From: Rubrivivax sp.
GTDB taxonomy: Bacteria > Pseudomonadota > Gammaproteobacteria > Burkholderiales > Burkholderiaceae_C
Direction: 5' to 3'
NCBI GenBank assembly: GCA_027487905.1
Contig: JAIYCR010000095.1
Location: 1 to 64,000 of the forward strand
Length of the DNA: 64,000 nt
Shown here: one piece after another, positions 1-11,673 of the stretch
How the letters are laid out: every line of letters begins with the position of its first letter
Position numbering within the stretch: position 1 is the stretch's first letter
Program-made: the position numbers and the translations under genes
Notes under the pieces: generated by a model
What the model was told of the DNA's origin: nothing
The model's input: the letters and a program-made list of their open reading frames with translations, nothing else
Database searches by the model: none

Positions 1-2427
<2,427 letters not shown>

Positions 2428-2439
2428 TGCCAGCGCGCA

Positions 2440-2497
2440 CGACCGGGCAGGCGCTGCGCGGCCCGGTCGGATGCGTACGCCCGGCCGTCGGCCGGGC
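2440..2497 (+). repeat. Two GC-rich hairpins between sucA and sucB
   Basis: Two perfect inverted repeats lie in the 109-base gap. The first pairs 2440-2448 with 2461-2469 (9 bp, 12-base loop). The second pairs 2479-2486 with 2490-2497 (8 bp, 3-base loop). Neither has a T run, so they are unlikely to be simple intrinsic terminators. By inference they could stabilise or process the mRNA, or set the E1 to E2 ratio. Confidence 0.5.
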
Positions 2498-2536
2498 CCT
2501 CCGCGCGCGGTGATGTGAATTCCCAAGAGACCCCAA

Positions 2537-3796
2537 ATGGCAATCGTTGAAGTCAAGGTTCCCCAGCTGTCCGAATCGGTGGCCGAAGCCACCCTGCTCC
2601 AGTGGAAGAAGAAGCCCGGCGAAGCCGTGGCAATGGACGAGATCCTGATCGAGATCGAGACCGACAAGGTGGTGCTGGAAGTGCCGGCGCCGGCGGCTGG
2701 CGTGATGGCCGAGTTCGTCAAGCAGGATGGCGAGAGCTGCGTGAGCGACGAGGTCATCGCCCGCATCGACACCGAAGGCAAGGCCGGTGCGGCGCCGCTC
2801 GCCGCGCCTGCGGCCGCCCCCGCAGCAGCGCCGGCACCGGCTGCCGCCGCCAGCGCCAGCGCCAGCAAGGCCGGCGTGGCCATGCCCGCCGCTGCCAAGC
2901 TGATGGCCGACAACCAGCTGAGCGCCGGCTCGGTGCCCGGCACCGGCAAGGATGGCCGCGTCACCAAGGGCGATGTGCTGGGCGCCGTCGCGGCCGGTGC
3001 CGCCAAGCCTGCACCGGTGGCCAGCGTGGCTTCGGCCCCGGCCGTCGCGCGCACGCTGCCTGCGGTCGCCGCCCCCGTCGCGGCGAGCCTGGGCGACCGC
3101 CCCGAGCAGCGCGTGCCGATGTCGCGCCTGCGGGCGCGGGTGGCCGAGCGGCTGCTGCAGTCCCAGGCCACCAATGCCATCCTCACCACCTTTAACGAGG
3201 TCAACATGGCCCCGGTGATGGAGATGCGCAAGCGCTTCCAGGACAAGTTCGAGAAGGAGCACGGCGTCAAGATCGGCTTCATGTCCTTCTTCGTGAAGGC
3301 CGCGGTGGCCGCGCTCAAGAAGTACCCGGTGCTCAACGCCAGCGTAGACGGCAACGACATCGTCTACCACGGCTACTTCGACATCGGCATCGCGGTGGGC
3401 TCGCCGCGGGGTCTGGTGGTGCCCATCCTGCGCAATGCGGACCAGATGAGCTTCGCCGACATCGAGAAGAAGATCGCCGAGTTCGGCACCAAGGCCCGCG
3501 ACGGCAAGCTGTCGTTGGACGAACTCACCGGCGGCACCTTCTCCATCAGCAATGGCGGCGTGTTCGGCTCGATGCTGTCCACCCCCATCATCAACCCGCC
3601 GCAGTCGGCCATCCTGGGCGTGCATGCCACCAAGGACCGCGCGGTGGTGGAGAACGGCCAGGTGGTGGTGCGGCCCATCAATTACCTGGCGATGAGCTAC
3701 GACCACCGCATCATCGACGGCCGCGAGGCCGTGCTCGGCCTGGTCACGATGAAGGAAGCGCTCGAAGACCCGGCCCGCCTGCTCTTCGACATCTGA
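2537..3796 (+). CDS. sucB: Dihydrolipoyllysine succinyltransferase, E2 of 2-oxoglutarate dehydrogenase
   Basis: E2 core of the 2-oxoglutarate dehydrogenase complex; it transfers succinyl from lipoamide to CoA. The order is one lipoyl domain (about 1-76, with the lipoylated lysine K44 in ETDKVV), an Ala/Pro-rich linker, a peripheral subunit-binding domain (about 114-150), a second Ala/Pro linker and the catalytic domain (about 190-419). The active-site motif DHRIIDG holds His390 and Asp394. The length of 419 matches the family. The ATG at 2537 begins the conserved lipoyl domain. It lies 109 bases after sucA and 24 bases before lpd, consistent with one operon. Confidence 0.97.
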   Translation: MAIVEVKVPQLSESVAEATLLQWKKKPGEAVAMDEILIEIETDKVVLEVPAPAAGVMAEFVKQDGESCVSDEVIARIDTEGKAGAAPLAAPAAAPAAAPAPAAAASASASKAGVAMPAAAKLMADNQLSAGSVPGTGKDGRVTKGDVLGAVAAGAAKPAPVASVASAPAVARTLPAVAAPVAASLGDRPEQRVPMSRLRARVAERLLQSQATNAILTTFNEVNMAPVMEMRKRFQDKFEKEHGVKIGFMSFFVKAAVAALKKYPVLNASVDGNDIVYHGYFDIGIAVGSPRGLVVPILRNADQMSFADIEKKIAEFGTKARDGKLSLDELTGGTFSISNGGVFGSMLSTPIINPPQSAILGVHATKDRAVVENGQVVVRPINYLAMSYDHRIIDGREAVLGLVTMKEALEDPARLLFDI

Positions 3797-3820
3797 GCCA
3801 TCGAAGGCAGGACACACACC

Positions 3821-5251
3821 ATGAGCAAAGCATTCGACGTCGTCGTCATCGGCGGCGGCCCGGGCGGCTACATCGCCGCCATCCGGGCCGCACAGCTCGG
3901 CCTGCACACCGCCTGCATCGACGAGTGGAAGAACGACAAGGGCGGCCCGGCCCCGGGCGGCACCTGCACGAACGTGGGCTGCATTCCCAGCAAGGCGCTG
4001 CTGCAGTCCAGTGAACATTTCGAGCAGGCGGGCCACCACTTCGCCGACCACGGCATCGGCCTGAAGGACCTGAGCATCGACGTGAAGAAGATGCTCGGCC
4101 GCAAGGACACGGTGGTCAAGCAGAACAACGACGGCATCCTCTACCTCTTCAAGAAGAACAAGGTCAGCTTCTTCCACGGCCGGGGCGCCTTCGCGGGCCA
4201 GAAGGACGGCGTCTGGGAGATCTCGGTCACCGGTGCGGCCAGCGAGACGCTGAGCGCCCGGCACGTGATCGTCGCCACAGGCTCCAACGCCCGGGCGCTG
4301 CCGGGCGCGGCCTTCGACGAGGAACGCATCCTCAGCAACGACGGCGCGCTTCGCATTGGCGCGGTGCCCAAGACGCTGGGCGTGATCGGCGCGGGCGTGA
4401 TCGGTCTGGAGATGGGCTCGGTGTGGCGCCGCCTGGGCGCCGACGTGACCATTCTCGAAGGCCTGCCCACCTTCCTCGGGGCGGTGGACGAGCAGATCGC
4501 CAAGGAGGCGCACAAGGCCTTCGTCAAGCAGGGCCTGAAGATCGAGATGGGCGTGAAGATCGCCTCGGTCACATCCGACGCGAAATCGGGTGTGAGCATC
4601 GCCTACGCCGATGCCAAGGGCGCCGAGAAGACGCTGCAGGTCGAGCGGCTCATCGTCTCCATCGGTCGGGTGCCCAACACCATCGGGCTGAACGCCGAGG
4701 CGGTGGGGCTCAAGCTCGACGAGCGCGGCGCCATCCAGGTCGACGGCGACTGCCGCACCAACCTGGCCAATGTCTGGGCGGTGGGCGATGTCGTGCGCGG
4801 CCCGATGCTCGCGCACAAGGCGGAGGAAGAGGGCGTCGCGGTGGCCGAGCGCATTGCCGGCCAGCACGGTCACGTCAACTTCAACACCATTCCCTGGGTC
4901 ATCTACACCAGCCCGGAGATCAGCTGGGTGGGCGAGACCGAGCAGCAGCTCAAGGCGCGCGGCGCGGCCTACAAGGCGGGCACCTTTCCCTTCATGGCCA
5001 ACGGCCGTGCGAGGGCGCTGGGCGACACCACCGGCATGGTCAAGTTCCTGGCCGACGCGGTCACCGACGAGATCCTGGGCGTGCACATCGTCGGCCCCTT
5101 CGCCAGCGAGCTCATCGCCGAGGCGGTGGTGGCCATGGAGTTCAAGGCCTCGGCCGAGGACATCGCCCGCATCTGTCACGCCCATCCGTCGCTGAGCGAG
5201 GCGACCAAGGAAGCGGCCCTCGCGGTGGACAAGCGAACGCTGAACTTCTGA
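3821..5251 (+). CDS. lpdA: Dihydrolipoyl dehydrogenase (E3)
   Basis: FAD flavoprotein that reoxidises dihydrolipoamide on E2 with NAD+. The N-terminal FAD-binding motif GGGPGG is at 11-16. The redox-active disulfide is C49-TNVG-C54, and a second nucleotide-binding GAGVIG motif lies mid-protein. The C-terminal dimer-interface active-site His455 and Glu460 lie in HPSLSE. The length of 476 is normal. It is the third gene of the sucA-sucB-lpd group and probably supplies E3 to this complex. The ATG at 3821 immediately precedes the FAD motif. There are 13 bases to zapE, so read-through is likely. Confidence 0.97.
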   Translation: MSKAFDVVVIGGGPGGYIAAIRAAQLGLHTACIDEWKNDKGGPAPGGTCTNVGCIPSKALLQSSEHFEQAGHHFADHGIGLKDLSIDVKKMLGRKDTVVKQNNDGILYLFKKNKVSFFHGRGAFAGQKDGVWEISVTGAASETLSARHVIVATGSNARALPGAAFDEERILSNDGALRIGAVPKTLGVIGAGVIGLEMGSVWRRLGADVTILEGLPTFLGAVDEQIAKEAHKAFVKQGLKIEMGVKIASVTSDAKSGVSIAYADAKGAEKTLQVERLIVSIGRVPNTIGLNAEAVGLKLDERGAIQVDGDCRTNLANVWAVGDVVRGPMLAHKAEEEGVAVAERIAGQHGHVNFNTIPWVIYTSPEISWVGETEQQLKARGAAYKAGTFPFMANGRARALGDTTGMVKFLADAVTDEILGVHIVGPFASELIAEAVVAMEFKASAEDIARICHAHPSLSEATKEAALAVDKRTLNF

Positions 5252-5264
5252 GCGCCGCCGGTCG

Positions 5265-6362
5265 ATGAGTGTCCGCTCGCTGTATGAGCAGCAGCTGGTC
5301 GAGCGCGGCTATCGCGCCGACCCCGCGCAGCTGCGCGCCATCGATGCGCTGGAGCGCTGCGAGAACGAGTGGGTCGAGTACAAGGCCCGGCGTCGCAACG
5401 CCATCACCAAGCTGCTGATCCGCCCGCCCATCCCCCGGGGCGTGTACATGCACGGCGGGGTGGGGCGCGGCAAGAGCTTCCTGATGGACTGCTTCTTCCA
5501 GGCCGTTCCCCTGCAGCGCAAGACCCGCCTGCATTTCCATGAGTTCATGCGCGAGGTGCACCGGGAACTCGCCGACCTCAAGGGCATCGTCAACCCGCTG
5601 CATGAACTGGGCCGGCGCATCTCGCGGCGTTACCGGCTGATCTGCTTCGACGAGTTCCATGTCGCCGACGTCACCGACGCGATGATCCTGCACCGGCTGC
5701 TGGAGTCCTTGTTCCAGCATCGGGTCAGCATCGTCACCACCTCGAACTTCCACCCCGACGAGCTCTATCCGAACGGGCTGCACCGCGACCGCATCCTGCC
5801 GGCCATCGAGTTGCTCAAGGAGAAGCTGGAAGTCATCAGCGTGGACAACGGCACCGACTACCGCCAGCGCACGCTCGAGCAGGTGCAGATGTACCACTGC
5901 CCGCTCGGCGCGCAGGCCGACGAGCGGATGCAGGCCGCGTTCGAGGCACTGGCCGAGGCGCGCGACGAGCCGCCGGTGCTCAACATCGAGCACCGCGAGC
6001 TGCGGGCACGGCGCAAGGCCGGCGGCGTGGTGTGGTTCGATTTCCGAACCCTGTGCGGCGGGCCCCGTTCGCAGAACGACTACCTGGAGATCGCCTCGCG
6101 CTTCCACACCGTGATGCTGTCGGACGTGCCCCAGATGCCCCCGAGGCTGGCCTCCGAAGCCAGGCGCTTCACCTGGCTGGTGGACGTGCTCTACGACCGG
6201 CGCGTGAAGCTAATCCTGAGTGCGGCGGTGCCCGCGGGCGAGCTCTATCTCGAAGGGCCGCTGGCCCACGAGTTCCCGCGCACGGTGTCGCGGCTGGCGG
6301 AGATGCAGTCGGCCGAGTTCCTGGCGCTGTCGCGCCGGGAGGTGGACACGTCCATCACCTGA
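5265..6362 (+). CDS. zapE: Cell division protein ZapE (AFG1-like ATPase)
   Basis: P-loop ATPase of the AFG1/ZapE family. In E. coli, ZapE associates with the Z-ring during constriction and is needed under low oxygen or heat stress. The Walker A motif GGVGRGKS is at 64-71 and the Walker B segment LICFDEFHV lies near 126-134. The length of 365 is typical. It starts 13 bases after lpd and is convergent with the phosphatase gene downstream, with 23 bases between them. Co-transcription with the dehydrogenase genes is inferred from spacing only. Confidence 0.93.
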   Translation: MSVRSLYEQQLVERGYRADPAQLRAIDALERCENEWVEYKARRRNAITKLLIRPPIPRGVYMHGGVGRGKSFLMDCFFQAVPLQRKTRLHFHEFMREVHRELADLKGIVNPLHELGRRISRRYRLICFDEFHVADVTDAMILHRLLESLFQHRVSIVTTSNFHPDELYPNGLHRDRILPAIELLKEKLEVISVDNGTDYRQRTLEQVQMYHCPLGAQADERMQAAFEALAEARDEPPVLNIEHRELRARRKAGGVVWFDFRTLCGGPRSQNDYLEIASRFHTVMLSDVPQMPPRLASEARRFTWLVDVLYDRRVKLILSAAVPAGELYLEGPLAHEFPRTVSRLAEMQSAEFLALSRREVDTSIT

Positions 6363-6385
6363 GGCGGGAAGCCGCCCCGTCTGCG

Positions 6386-7177
6386 TCAACGCCTCGGGGC
6401 CGCTCGCTCCTGGGGAATGCGGTCGACCCGCACCAGCGCCACCGACAGGTTGTCGCCGCCACCGGCGGCGCGCTGCCGGGCCTTGTTGATCAGCATCTCG
6501 GTGGCCTCCCGGGCGGGCAGCGCATTGACGATGGCGCCGATCTCCTTGGGCGTGAAGTAGTGCCACAGGCCGTCGCTGCACACCAGCAGCGTGTCGCCCG
6601 GCAGCACGTCATCCAGCCGGCGCACCGCCACCGGCGGATCGGCGTGCGTGCCCAGACAGCCGGTCAGCAGGTTGGACTGGGGATGCGTGGTGGCTTCTTC
6701 CTCCGAGATCTGGCCGTCATCGACCAGCCGCTGCACATAGGAGTGGTCGCTGGTGCGGCTCATCAGGTCGCCGCCGCGGAAGTGGTACACGCGGGAGTCG
6801 CCGGCATGGACCGTCTCGCACTGCAGCCCGGCCTGCAGCGCGAAGGCGGCCACGGTGCTGTGCGGCTCTTCCTCGCTGGTGATCGCCGTGAGCTTGATCA
6901 TCAGGTGGGACTCGAGCACCAGGCTGCGCAGCAGGTCGGTCGACTCGTCCTGCCCGGGCACGAAGCGCTCGAAGAGCTGCTTGGCGGTGAGGATGACCTG
7001 GTCGGCGGCCTTTCGGCCTCCGCTCTTGCCGCCCATGCCGTCGGCCACGACGGCCAGCAGGCAGCCCGGCACGCGCGGGTGGACGATGACCTCCACGCGG
7101 TCCTGCTGGTAGGCGCGGTCGCCGCGGTGCACACCGGTCGAGACGGTGAGTCGGTAGGGGGTGGACCGCGCGTTCAT
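6386..7177 (-). CDS. PP2C-family serine/threonine phosphatase
   Basis: Metal-dependent protein phosphatase of the bacterial PP2C (Stp1/PrpC-like) type; it removes phosphate from phospho-Ser/Thr proteins. Near the N-terminus is GDRAYQQDR (19-27), followed by the metal-binding motif DGMGG at 46-50. Later come the conserved HAGDSRVY segment and a terminal GGGDNLSV segment with the last metal-site Asp. I chose the start at 7177 (263 residues) because it begins just before the conserved core; a longer reading frame to 7294 crosses the promoter-like region and is not conserved in style. No partner kinase is in the window, so substrates are unknown. Confidence 0.88.
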   Translation of the reverse strand: MNARSTPYRLTVSTGVHRGDRAYQQDRVEVIVHPRVPGCLLAVVADGMGGKSGGRKAADQVILTAKQLFERFVPGQDESTDLLRSLVLESHLMIKLTAITSEEEPHSTVAAFALQAGLQCETVHAGDSRVYHFRGGDLMSRTSDHSYVQRLVDDGQISEEEATTHPQSNLLTGCLGTHADPPVAVRRLDDVLPGDTLLVCSDGLWHYFTPKEIGAIVNALPAREATEMLINKARQRAAGGGDNLSVALVRVDRIPQERAAPRR

Positions 7178-7186
7178 GCCGCTGCC

Positions 7187-7192
7187 TATAAT
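7187..7192 (+). promoter_or_regulatory. Probable -10 element for the YdcH-like/yoaA transcript
   Basis: A perfect TATAAT stands in the 99-base divergent gap between the phosphatase start (7177) and the YdcH-like start (7277). The best -35 candidate, TGGACC at 7162-7167, is weak and 19 bases away. The same AT-rich patch (reverse strand TTATAG) lies just upstream of the phosphatase start and may affect both directions. Confidence 0.45.
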
Positions 7193-7276
7193 TTTTCGAG
7201 TGATGGAGTATCGCCCGAGGCCGCAGCGCGGTCCTGTGCCCTGGGACCCACCGCCGGAACAAAGAGCCCTTCGGCC

Positions 7277-7480
7277 ATGGATGCCAACCTCCACTCACCG
7301 CACCGCCAACTGATCGAGCTTCGCATCGAGCACGCCGACCTGGATGCGCTGATCGACCTCGCCGTCCGTGACCCGGGACATGACGAACTCGCGCTGCGTC
7401 GGCTGAAGAAGCGTCGACTGGCCCTGCGCGATCGCATCTTCGCGCTGCAGTCGGCGCTCGAGCCGCCGGAGCCCGCTTGA
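7277..7480 (+). CDS. YdcH-like DUF465 small protein
   Basis: A 67-residue, charged, helix-rich protein of the YdcH/DUF465 family, whose function is not established. The core includes HADLDALIDLA and the basic segment RRLKKRRLALRDRI, which reads as a short two-helix hairpin. The ATG at 7277 is 85 bases after a perfect TATAAT. The stop codon overlaps the start of the helicase gene, so the two are translationally coupled. No membrane segment or signal peptide is visible. Confidence 0.85.
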   Translation: MDANLHSPHRQLIELRIEHADLDALIDLAVRDPGHDELALRRLKKRRLALRDRIFALQSALEPPEPA

Positions 7481-9471
7481 CGCCCGCGGCGGATTCGCCC
7501 CTGGCGCAGGCCGTTGTGCAGGCCTTCGCGCCCGGCGGCGCCTTGCACCGCAGCCAGGACGGCTACAGGCCGCGCGAGGCGCAGGGCGAACTGGCGATGG
7601 CCGTGGCGCAGGCGGTTGACGCCCAGGAGGCGCTCGTCGTCGAGGCCGGGACCGGCGTGGGCAAGACCTTCGGCTACCTGGTGCCGGTGCTGCTGTCGGG
7701 CCGCAGGGCGCTGATCAGCACGGCCACCAAGAACCTGCAGGACCAGCTGTTCCAGCGCGACCTGCCCCGGTTGCGCGACGCGCTGCAGGTGCCGGTGTCC
7801 ACCGCGCTGCTCAAGGGGCGCTCGAGCTACCTCTGCCTGCATCGGCTGGGCAGCGCGCGCACCGCCGGCGACCCGTCCGACCGCCTGGCGCTGCGAACGC
7901 TCGCCCAGGTCGAGCGGTGGGCGCAGCAGACCCGATCGGGCGATCTGGCGGAGATCGAGGGCCTGAACGACAGGTCCCCGGTGATCGCGCTGATCACCTC
8001 GACGCGGGAGAACTGCCTGGGCAGCGAATGCCCGCAGTTCCGGGACTGCCATGTGGTCAAGGCCCGACGGGAGGCCCTGGCCGCGGACGTGGTGGTGGTG
8101 AACCACCACCTGTTCTTCGCCGACGTGGCCTTGCGCGACGGGGGCGTTGCCGAACTGCTGCCCAGCGTGGAGGTGGCGGTCTTCGACGAGGCCCACCAGC
8201 TCGGCGAGGCAGGCGTGAACTTCATGGGCACACAGTTCACCACCTCGGCGGCCACCGACCTGGCCCGTGACCTCGTTCGCACCGGCTCGCAGGAGGCCCG
8301 GGGCCTTGCGGCCTGGAGCGCCCTGGCCAGCGCGTGCGAGCAGGCGGCACGGGCCGTGCGAAGCGCCGCCGCGGGCTCGCTGGGCGAGGTTCGGGGCCTG
8401 ATCAAGCTGCGATGGGAAGAACGCGCTGGGTCAGACGGGCTGATCGAGGCCTTGAAGGCCTGCGTGATCGCCTTCGAGGCGGCGCAGGCGGCGGCCCTGG
8501 CCGTGGCCGACGCGCACCCCGACTTCGACCGGCTGGCCGAGCGCTGCGCGGAGATGGCGCGGCGCGCCGAGGGCTTCCTCGGCGAGACGGCGGACGATGT
8601 CGTGCGCTGGATCGATGTCGGCCCCTTGCAGGCCCGTCTGGTGCAGACGCCGCTGGACATCCGGCACCTGCTGGACGCGCAGCGGCAGCACTCGCCCAAG
8701 GCCTGGATCTTCACTTCCGCCACCTTGGGCGACGAGCAGTCGCTCGACTGGTTCACCATTCCGGCCGGGCTCGGCGATGCCCGCACGCTGAGGGTTGGCA
8801 GCCCCTTCGACTACCCCCGGCAGGCGAGGCTCTACGTGCCCCGCGACCTGCCTCTGCCCAACGACGCGCGCCACCCCGGTGCCGTGGCGGCACTCGCCGC
8901 CCGCCTGGCGGCCCGGCTGGATGGACGCTGCTTCGTGCTCACCACCACGCTGAGGGCCTTGTCCGCCATCGGCGAGGCGCTGCCGGGCGTTCTGCAGCGC
9001 GAGGGCGCCTCGCTGGAGGTGCTGGTGCAAGGCCGCGCGCCCAAGCGCGAGCTGATGGCGCGCTTCCTGGACAACCCGAGGTCGGTGCTGGTCGGCTCGC
9101 ACAGCTTCTGGGAAGGCGTGGACGTGCCGGGCGACGCGCTGCAGTGCGTGATCATCGACAAGCTTCCCTTCCCACCGCCGAACGACCCGCTGGTCGAAGC
9201 CCGCACGCGTCGGCTGCGCGAGGCCGGGCGCAGTCCCTTCGACGACTACCACCTGCCCGAGGCGATGGTGGCGCTGCGACAAGGCGCGGGCCGGCTGATT
9301 CGCAGCGAGACCGATGAGGGGCTGCTGGTCATCGCGGACGCCCGGATGGCCCGAATGGGCTATGGACGCCGGCTGCGGGCGGCACTGCCGCCGATGACGC
9401 CGGTGGACGAGGAAAGCGCCGCGCTTCAGTGGCTGGACGAGGTGCGCGCGCGCCGGGCCTCGGCGCGCTGA
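7477..9471 (+). CDS. yoaA: YoaA/DinG-family Fe-S ATP-dependent DNA helicase
   Basis: XPD-like superfamily 2 helicase. The N-terminus (YRPREAQ..., then EAGTGVGKT) resembles E. coli YoaA more than DinG, and 664 residues also fits. Walker A is AGTGVGKT at 57-64. The probable 4Fe-4S cysteines are C120, C180, C185 and C191. The DEAH box is D237-H240. The start is a TTG at 7477 whose last two bases begin the stop codon of the upstream gene; no better ATG precedes the conserved region. YoaA is linked to repair of replication damage with the clamp loader protein HolC, which is family knowledge not shown here. No LexA box is visible upstream. Confidence 0.92.
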   Translation: MTPAADSPLAQAVVQAFAPGGALHRSQDGYRPREAQGELAMAVAQAVDAQEALVVEAGTGVGKTFGYLVPVLLSGRRALISTATKNLQDQLFQRDLPRLRDALQVPVSTALLKGRSSYLCLHRLGSARTAGDPSDRLALRTLAQVERWAQQTRSGDLAEIEGLNDRSPVIALITSTRENCLGSECPQFRDCHVVKARREALAADVVVVNHHLFFADVALRDGGVAELLPSVEVAVFDEAHQLGEAGVNFMGTQFTTSAATDLARDLVRTGSQEARGLAAWSALASACEQAARAVRSAAAGSLGEVRGLIKLRWEERAGSDGLIEALKACVIAFEAAQAAALAVADAHPDFDRLAERCAEMARRAEGFLGETADDVVRWIDVGPLQARLVQTPLDIRHLLDAQRQHSPKAWIFTSATLGDEQSLDWFTIPAGLGDARTLRVGSPFDYPRQARLYVPRDLPLPNDARHPGAVAALAARLAARLDGRCFVLTTTLRALSAIGEALPGVLQREGASLEVLVQGRAPKRELMARFLDNPRSVLVGSHSFWEGVDVPGDALQCVIIDKLPFPPPNDPLVEARTRRLREAGRSPFDDYHLPEAMVALRQGAGRLIRSETDEGLLVIADARMARMGYGRRLRAALPPMTPVDEESAALQWLDEVRARRASAR

Positions 9472-9490
9472 ACCCATCCGGCCGCGAGGC

Positions 9491-10336
9491 TCACCAGAAC
9501 TGCCACCAGGCCTTGTCCGGCCCTCGAAGGCCTTCGGCCGGCAGCCGGCTCTGGGGATAGTTGCGCTCGAGCACCCGCAAGGCGTCGTCGCGCAACGCAA
9601 CCAGGCCGAGCCGGTCGTAGCTCTGCGCCATGAGGTAGAGCGCTTCTTCCGTGGTGGGCGACTGCTGGAACTCCTGCACCGCCTTCTGGGCGCGGTTGGC
9701 CGCTGCGACGAAGGCACCCCGGCGGAAGTAGTAGCGCGCCACGTGGAGCTCGTAGGCGGCCAGCGAGTTCACGATGTAGTTCATCCGCAGTCGGGCATCC
9801 TCGGCGTAGCGCGACTGGGGGAACTGCTCGATCAGGCGCCTGAAGGACTGCCAGGCTTCGCGGGACGCCTGCTGGTCCCGCTCGGAGAGGTCCTGGCGGG
9901 AGACGCTGCTCAGCACACCGAGGTTGTCGTTGAAGTTGCTCAGCCCCTGCAGGTAGAGCGCATAGTCGAAGGCGGGGCTGGTCGGGTTGAGCCGGATGAA
10001 GCGTTCGAGCACCGCGAGCGCCTGTGCCCGCTCACCGGTGCGGTACAGCAGGTGGGCCCGATCGAGTTGCGCCTGCTGGGCCAGCAGCGTGCCGGCCGCG
10101 CGGCCTTCCAGCCGCTCCAGCAGGCGGATGGCCCGCTCGTTGTTCCCGCTTCGGATGTCCTCGCGCGCCTCTGAATACAATTTTTCGGTGGACCAGCCCG
10201 CGCTTTCATCGGTGGGCGTCGTGTTGCACGCCGAGAGCACGACGGCCACGCTCAGTGCCGACAGCAGTGCCGTCAAGCGCGAGGGCTTGCGGGCAGGACA
10301 ATCCCGCCAACGGCGGTGCAGATGGGCATCAGACAT
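9491..10336 (-). CDS. bamD: Outer membrane protein assembly factor BamD
   Basis: Essential lipoprotein of the BAM complex; with BamA (also in this window) it inserts beta-barrel proteins into the outer membrane. It has a hydrophobic signal segment and a lipobox ending LSAC, with Cys37 as the expected lipidated residue. TPR-like helical repeats follow (for example RAIRLLERLEGR, then QALAVLERFIRLNP). The length of 281 is slightly above the E. coli protein because of a longer pre-signal segment. The start codon overlaps the divergent rluD start by two bases. A TATACT on the minus strand 66 bases upstream is a plausible promoter. Confidence 0.93.
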   Translation of the reverse strand: MSDAHLHRRWRDCPARKPSRLTALLSALSVAVVLSACNTTPTDESAGWSTEKLYSEAREDIRSGNNERAIRLLERLEGRAAGTLLAQQAQLDRAHLLYRTGERAQALAVLERFIRLNPTSPAFDYALYLQGLSNFNDNLGVLSSVSRQDLSERDQQASREAWQSFRRLIEQFPQSRYAEDARLRMNYIVNSLAAYELHVARYYFRRGAFVAAANRAQKAVQEFQQSPTTEEALYLMAQSYDRLGLVALRDDALRVLERNYPQSRLPAEGLRGPDKAWWQFW

Positions 10337-11429
10337 GAATCGCAGGGGGTCGGGGGCCGAAGGATCGACCCCTCAGTTGGAGGGAAGGCTCGAGTCCGAC
10401 GAGTATAGAAGTCGGTCCGAGCCTCGGTCCCCGCCGGGCGCTCCTCAACGCGCGGAGGCCGCAGACGATCTCCTGGATGAAGCCGACGACCCGTCCGCCG
10501 ACGAGGCGGCGCCGGAAGGCCCGGTGGACCTGCTCGTCGCGGCGCAACACCATGGCGATCGCCTGGATCGCTGGCTGGCCCATTCGCTCGCCCGCCATTC
10601 GCGCAGCCACCTGCAGTCGCTGATCGAGGCCGGCGCGGTCACCATCGACGGCATCGCGTCGCAGCAGCCTTCGCGCAAGGTTGCGGCGGGTCAACGCGTC
10701 CGGGTGATGCTGTCGCTGCCCTTGTCCCAGCGACCCTTCGAGCCCCAGCCCATGGCGCTGGACATCCGCCAGCAGGATGCGCACTTCTACGTGCTGTGCA
10801 AGCCGCCCGGTCTGGTGGTGCACCCGGCGGCCGGGCACTGGAGCGGAACCCTGCTCAACGGCCTGCTGGCGCTCGATCCCGGGCTGGCCTCGCTGCCCCG
10901 GGCGGGCATCGTCCACCGGCTGGACAAGGACACCTCCGGGCTGATGGTCGTGGCCCGGACCGTGCTGGCCATGACGGCACTGGTGCGCTCGCTGGCCGCC
11001 CACGAGGTTCGACGCGAATACCAGGCGCTGGTGCATGGCACGGTGAGCGCCTCCCTGGCCCGGGTGGACCTTCCGCTGGGCCGCGACCCGCGGTCCCGGG
11101 TGCGGATGGCGGTGGTCGGGTCGGGCAAGCCTGCGCGGACGGACATCCGCCGGGTGGGCGAAGACGGTCGCTTCAGCGCGGTGGAGTGCCGCCTGCACAC
11201 CGGGCGCACGCACCAGATCCGGGTGCACCTGTCGCACGTCGGCCACCCTCTGGTTGCCGACAGCCTCTACGGCGGCGCCGAAGCGCTGGGCATGACCCGT
11301 CAGGCCCTGCACGCCCGACAGCTGGCCTTCAAGCATCCCGCCGGGGGCGCGCCGGTGCGGGTGCAGGCGCAGCCGCCGGCCGATTTCCAGTCGGCCTGGG
11401 AGCGGGTGGTGGCCGACGGCACTGGCTGA
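10335..11429 (+). CDS. rluD: 23S rRNA pseudouridine synthase RluD
   Basis: Makes the pseudouridines of helix 69 in 23S rRNA. An N-terminal S4 RNA-binding domain (about 63-125) precedes the RluA-family catalytic domain, with the hallmark HRLDKDTSG in which Asp197 is catalytic. With the ATG at 10335 the protein is 364 residues and carries an acidic, low-complexity N-terminal extension of about 60 residues. A GTG at 10524 just before the S4 domain is a real alternative start, giving 301 residues. If the ATG is used, its promoter must lie within bamD. Divergent bamD-rluD is a common proteobacterial arrangement. Confidence 0.93.
   Translation: MNRRGSGAEGSTPQLEGRLESDEYRSRSEPRSPPGAPQRAEAADDLLDEADDPSADEAAPEGPVDLLVAAQHHGDRLDRWLAHSLARHSRSHLQSLIEAGAVTIDGIASQQPSRKVAAGQRVRVMLSLPLSQRPFEPQPMALDIRQQDAHFYVLCKPPGLVVHPAAGHWSGTLLNGLLALDPGLASLPRAGIVHRLDKDTSGLMVVARTVLAMTALVRSLAAHEVRREYQALVHGTVSASLARVDLPLGRDPRSRVRMAVVGSGKPARTDIRRVGEDGRFSAVECRLHTGRTHQIRVHLSHVGHPLVADSLYGGAEALGMTRQALHARQLAFKHPAGGAPVRVQAQPPADFQSAWERVVADGTG
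10402..10407 (-). promoter_or_regulatory. Candidate -10 element for bamD
   Basis: Read on the minus strand this is TATACT, 66 bases upstream of the bamD start codon. No good -35 hexamer is visible at 16-18 bases. It lies within the first codons of rluD if that gene uses its ATG. Confidence 0.3.
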
Positions 11430-11460
11430 ATCGCCCTGGCCCAGGCCCTGCAACCGGGCA

Positions 11461-11466
11461 TACAAT
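11461..11466 (+). promoter_or_regulatory. Candidate -10 element for scpB-rluB
   Basis: TACAAT in the 244-base gap between rluD and scpB, giving a leader of about 200 bases. The -35 region is poor. I see no other structured element or gene in this gap. Confidence 0.35.
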
Positions 11467-11673
11467 GGACGGATTCCAGCCGGCGCACAGCGCTGGCCCG
11501 ACCGAGCCAGGTGCGCGTGAAGCGCCCACCTCGACGCGACGGGCAGGGGAAATCCGGGCCGACCCGTCCGATGCTTTCCAGCCACCCGTCCCTTGCCCCG
11601 CGAGCGGGGCCTTCCCGAACCGCAAGCCCCGTGCTGCACCGGCCATGCCCGTGCCCCACCAGAGCCCACCTGC

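Noticed and set aside
6364-6380. Short hairpin between zapE and the phosphatase as a terminator
   Set aside because: The stem is only about five pairs with no T run, not better than chance at this GC level.
10176-10188. TACAATTTTTCGG on the plus strand inside bamD, similar to the TATAATTTTTCGA before the YdcH-like gene
   Set aside because: It encodes the conserved EKLYSEA region of BamD on the other strand and has no -35 partner. It might serve rluD, but evidence is too thin for a feature.
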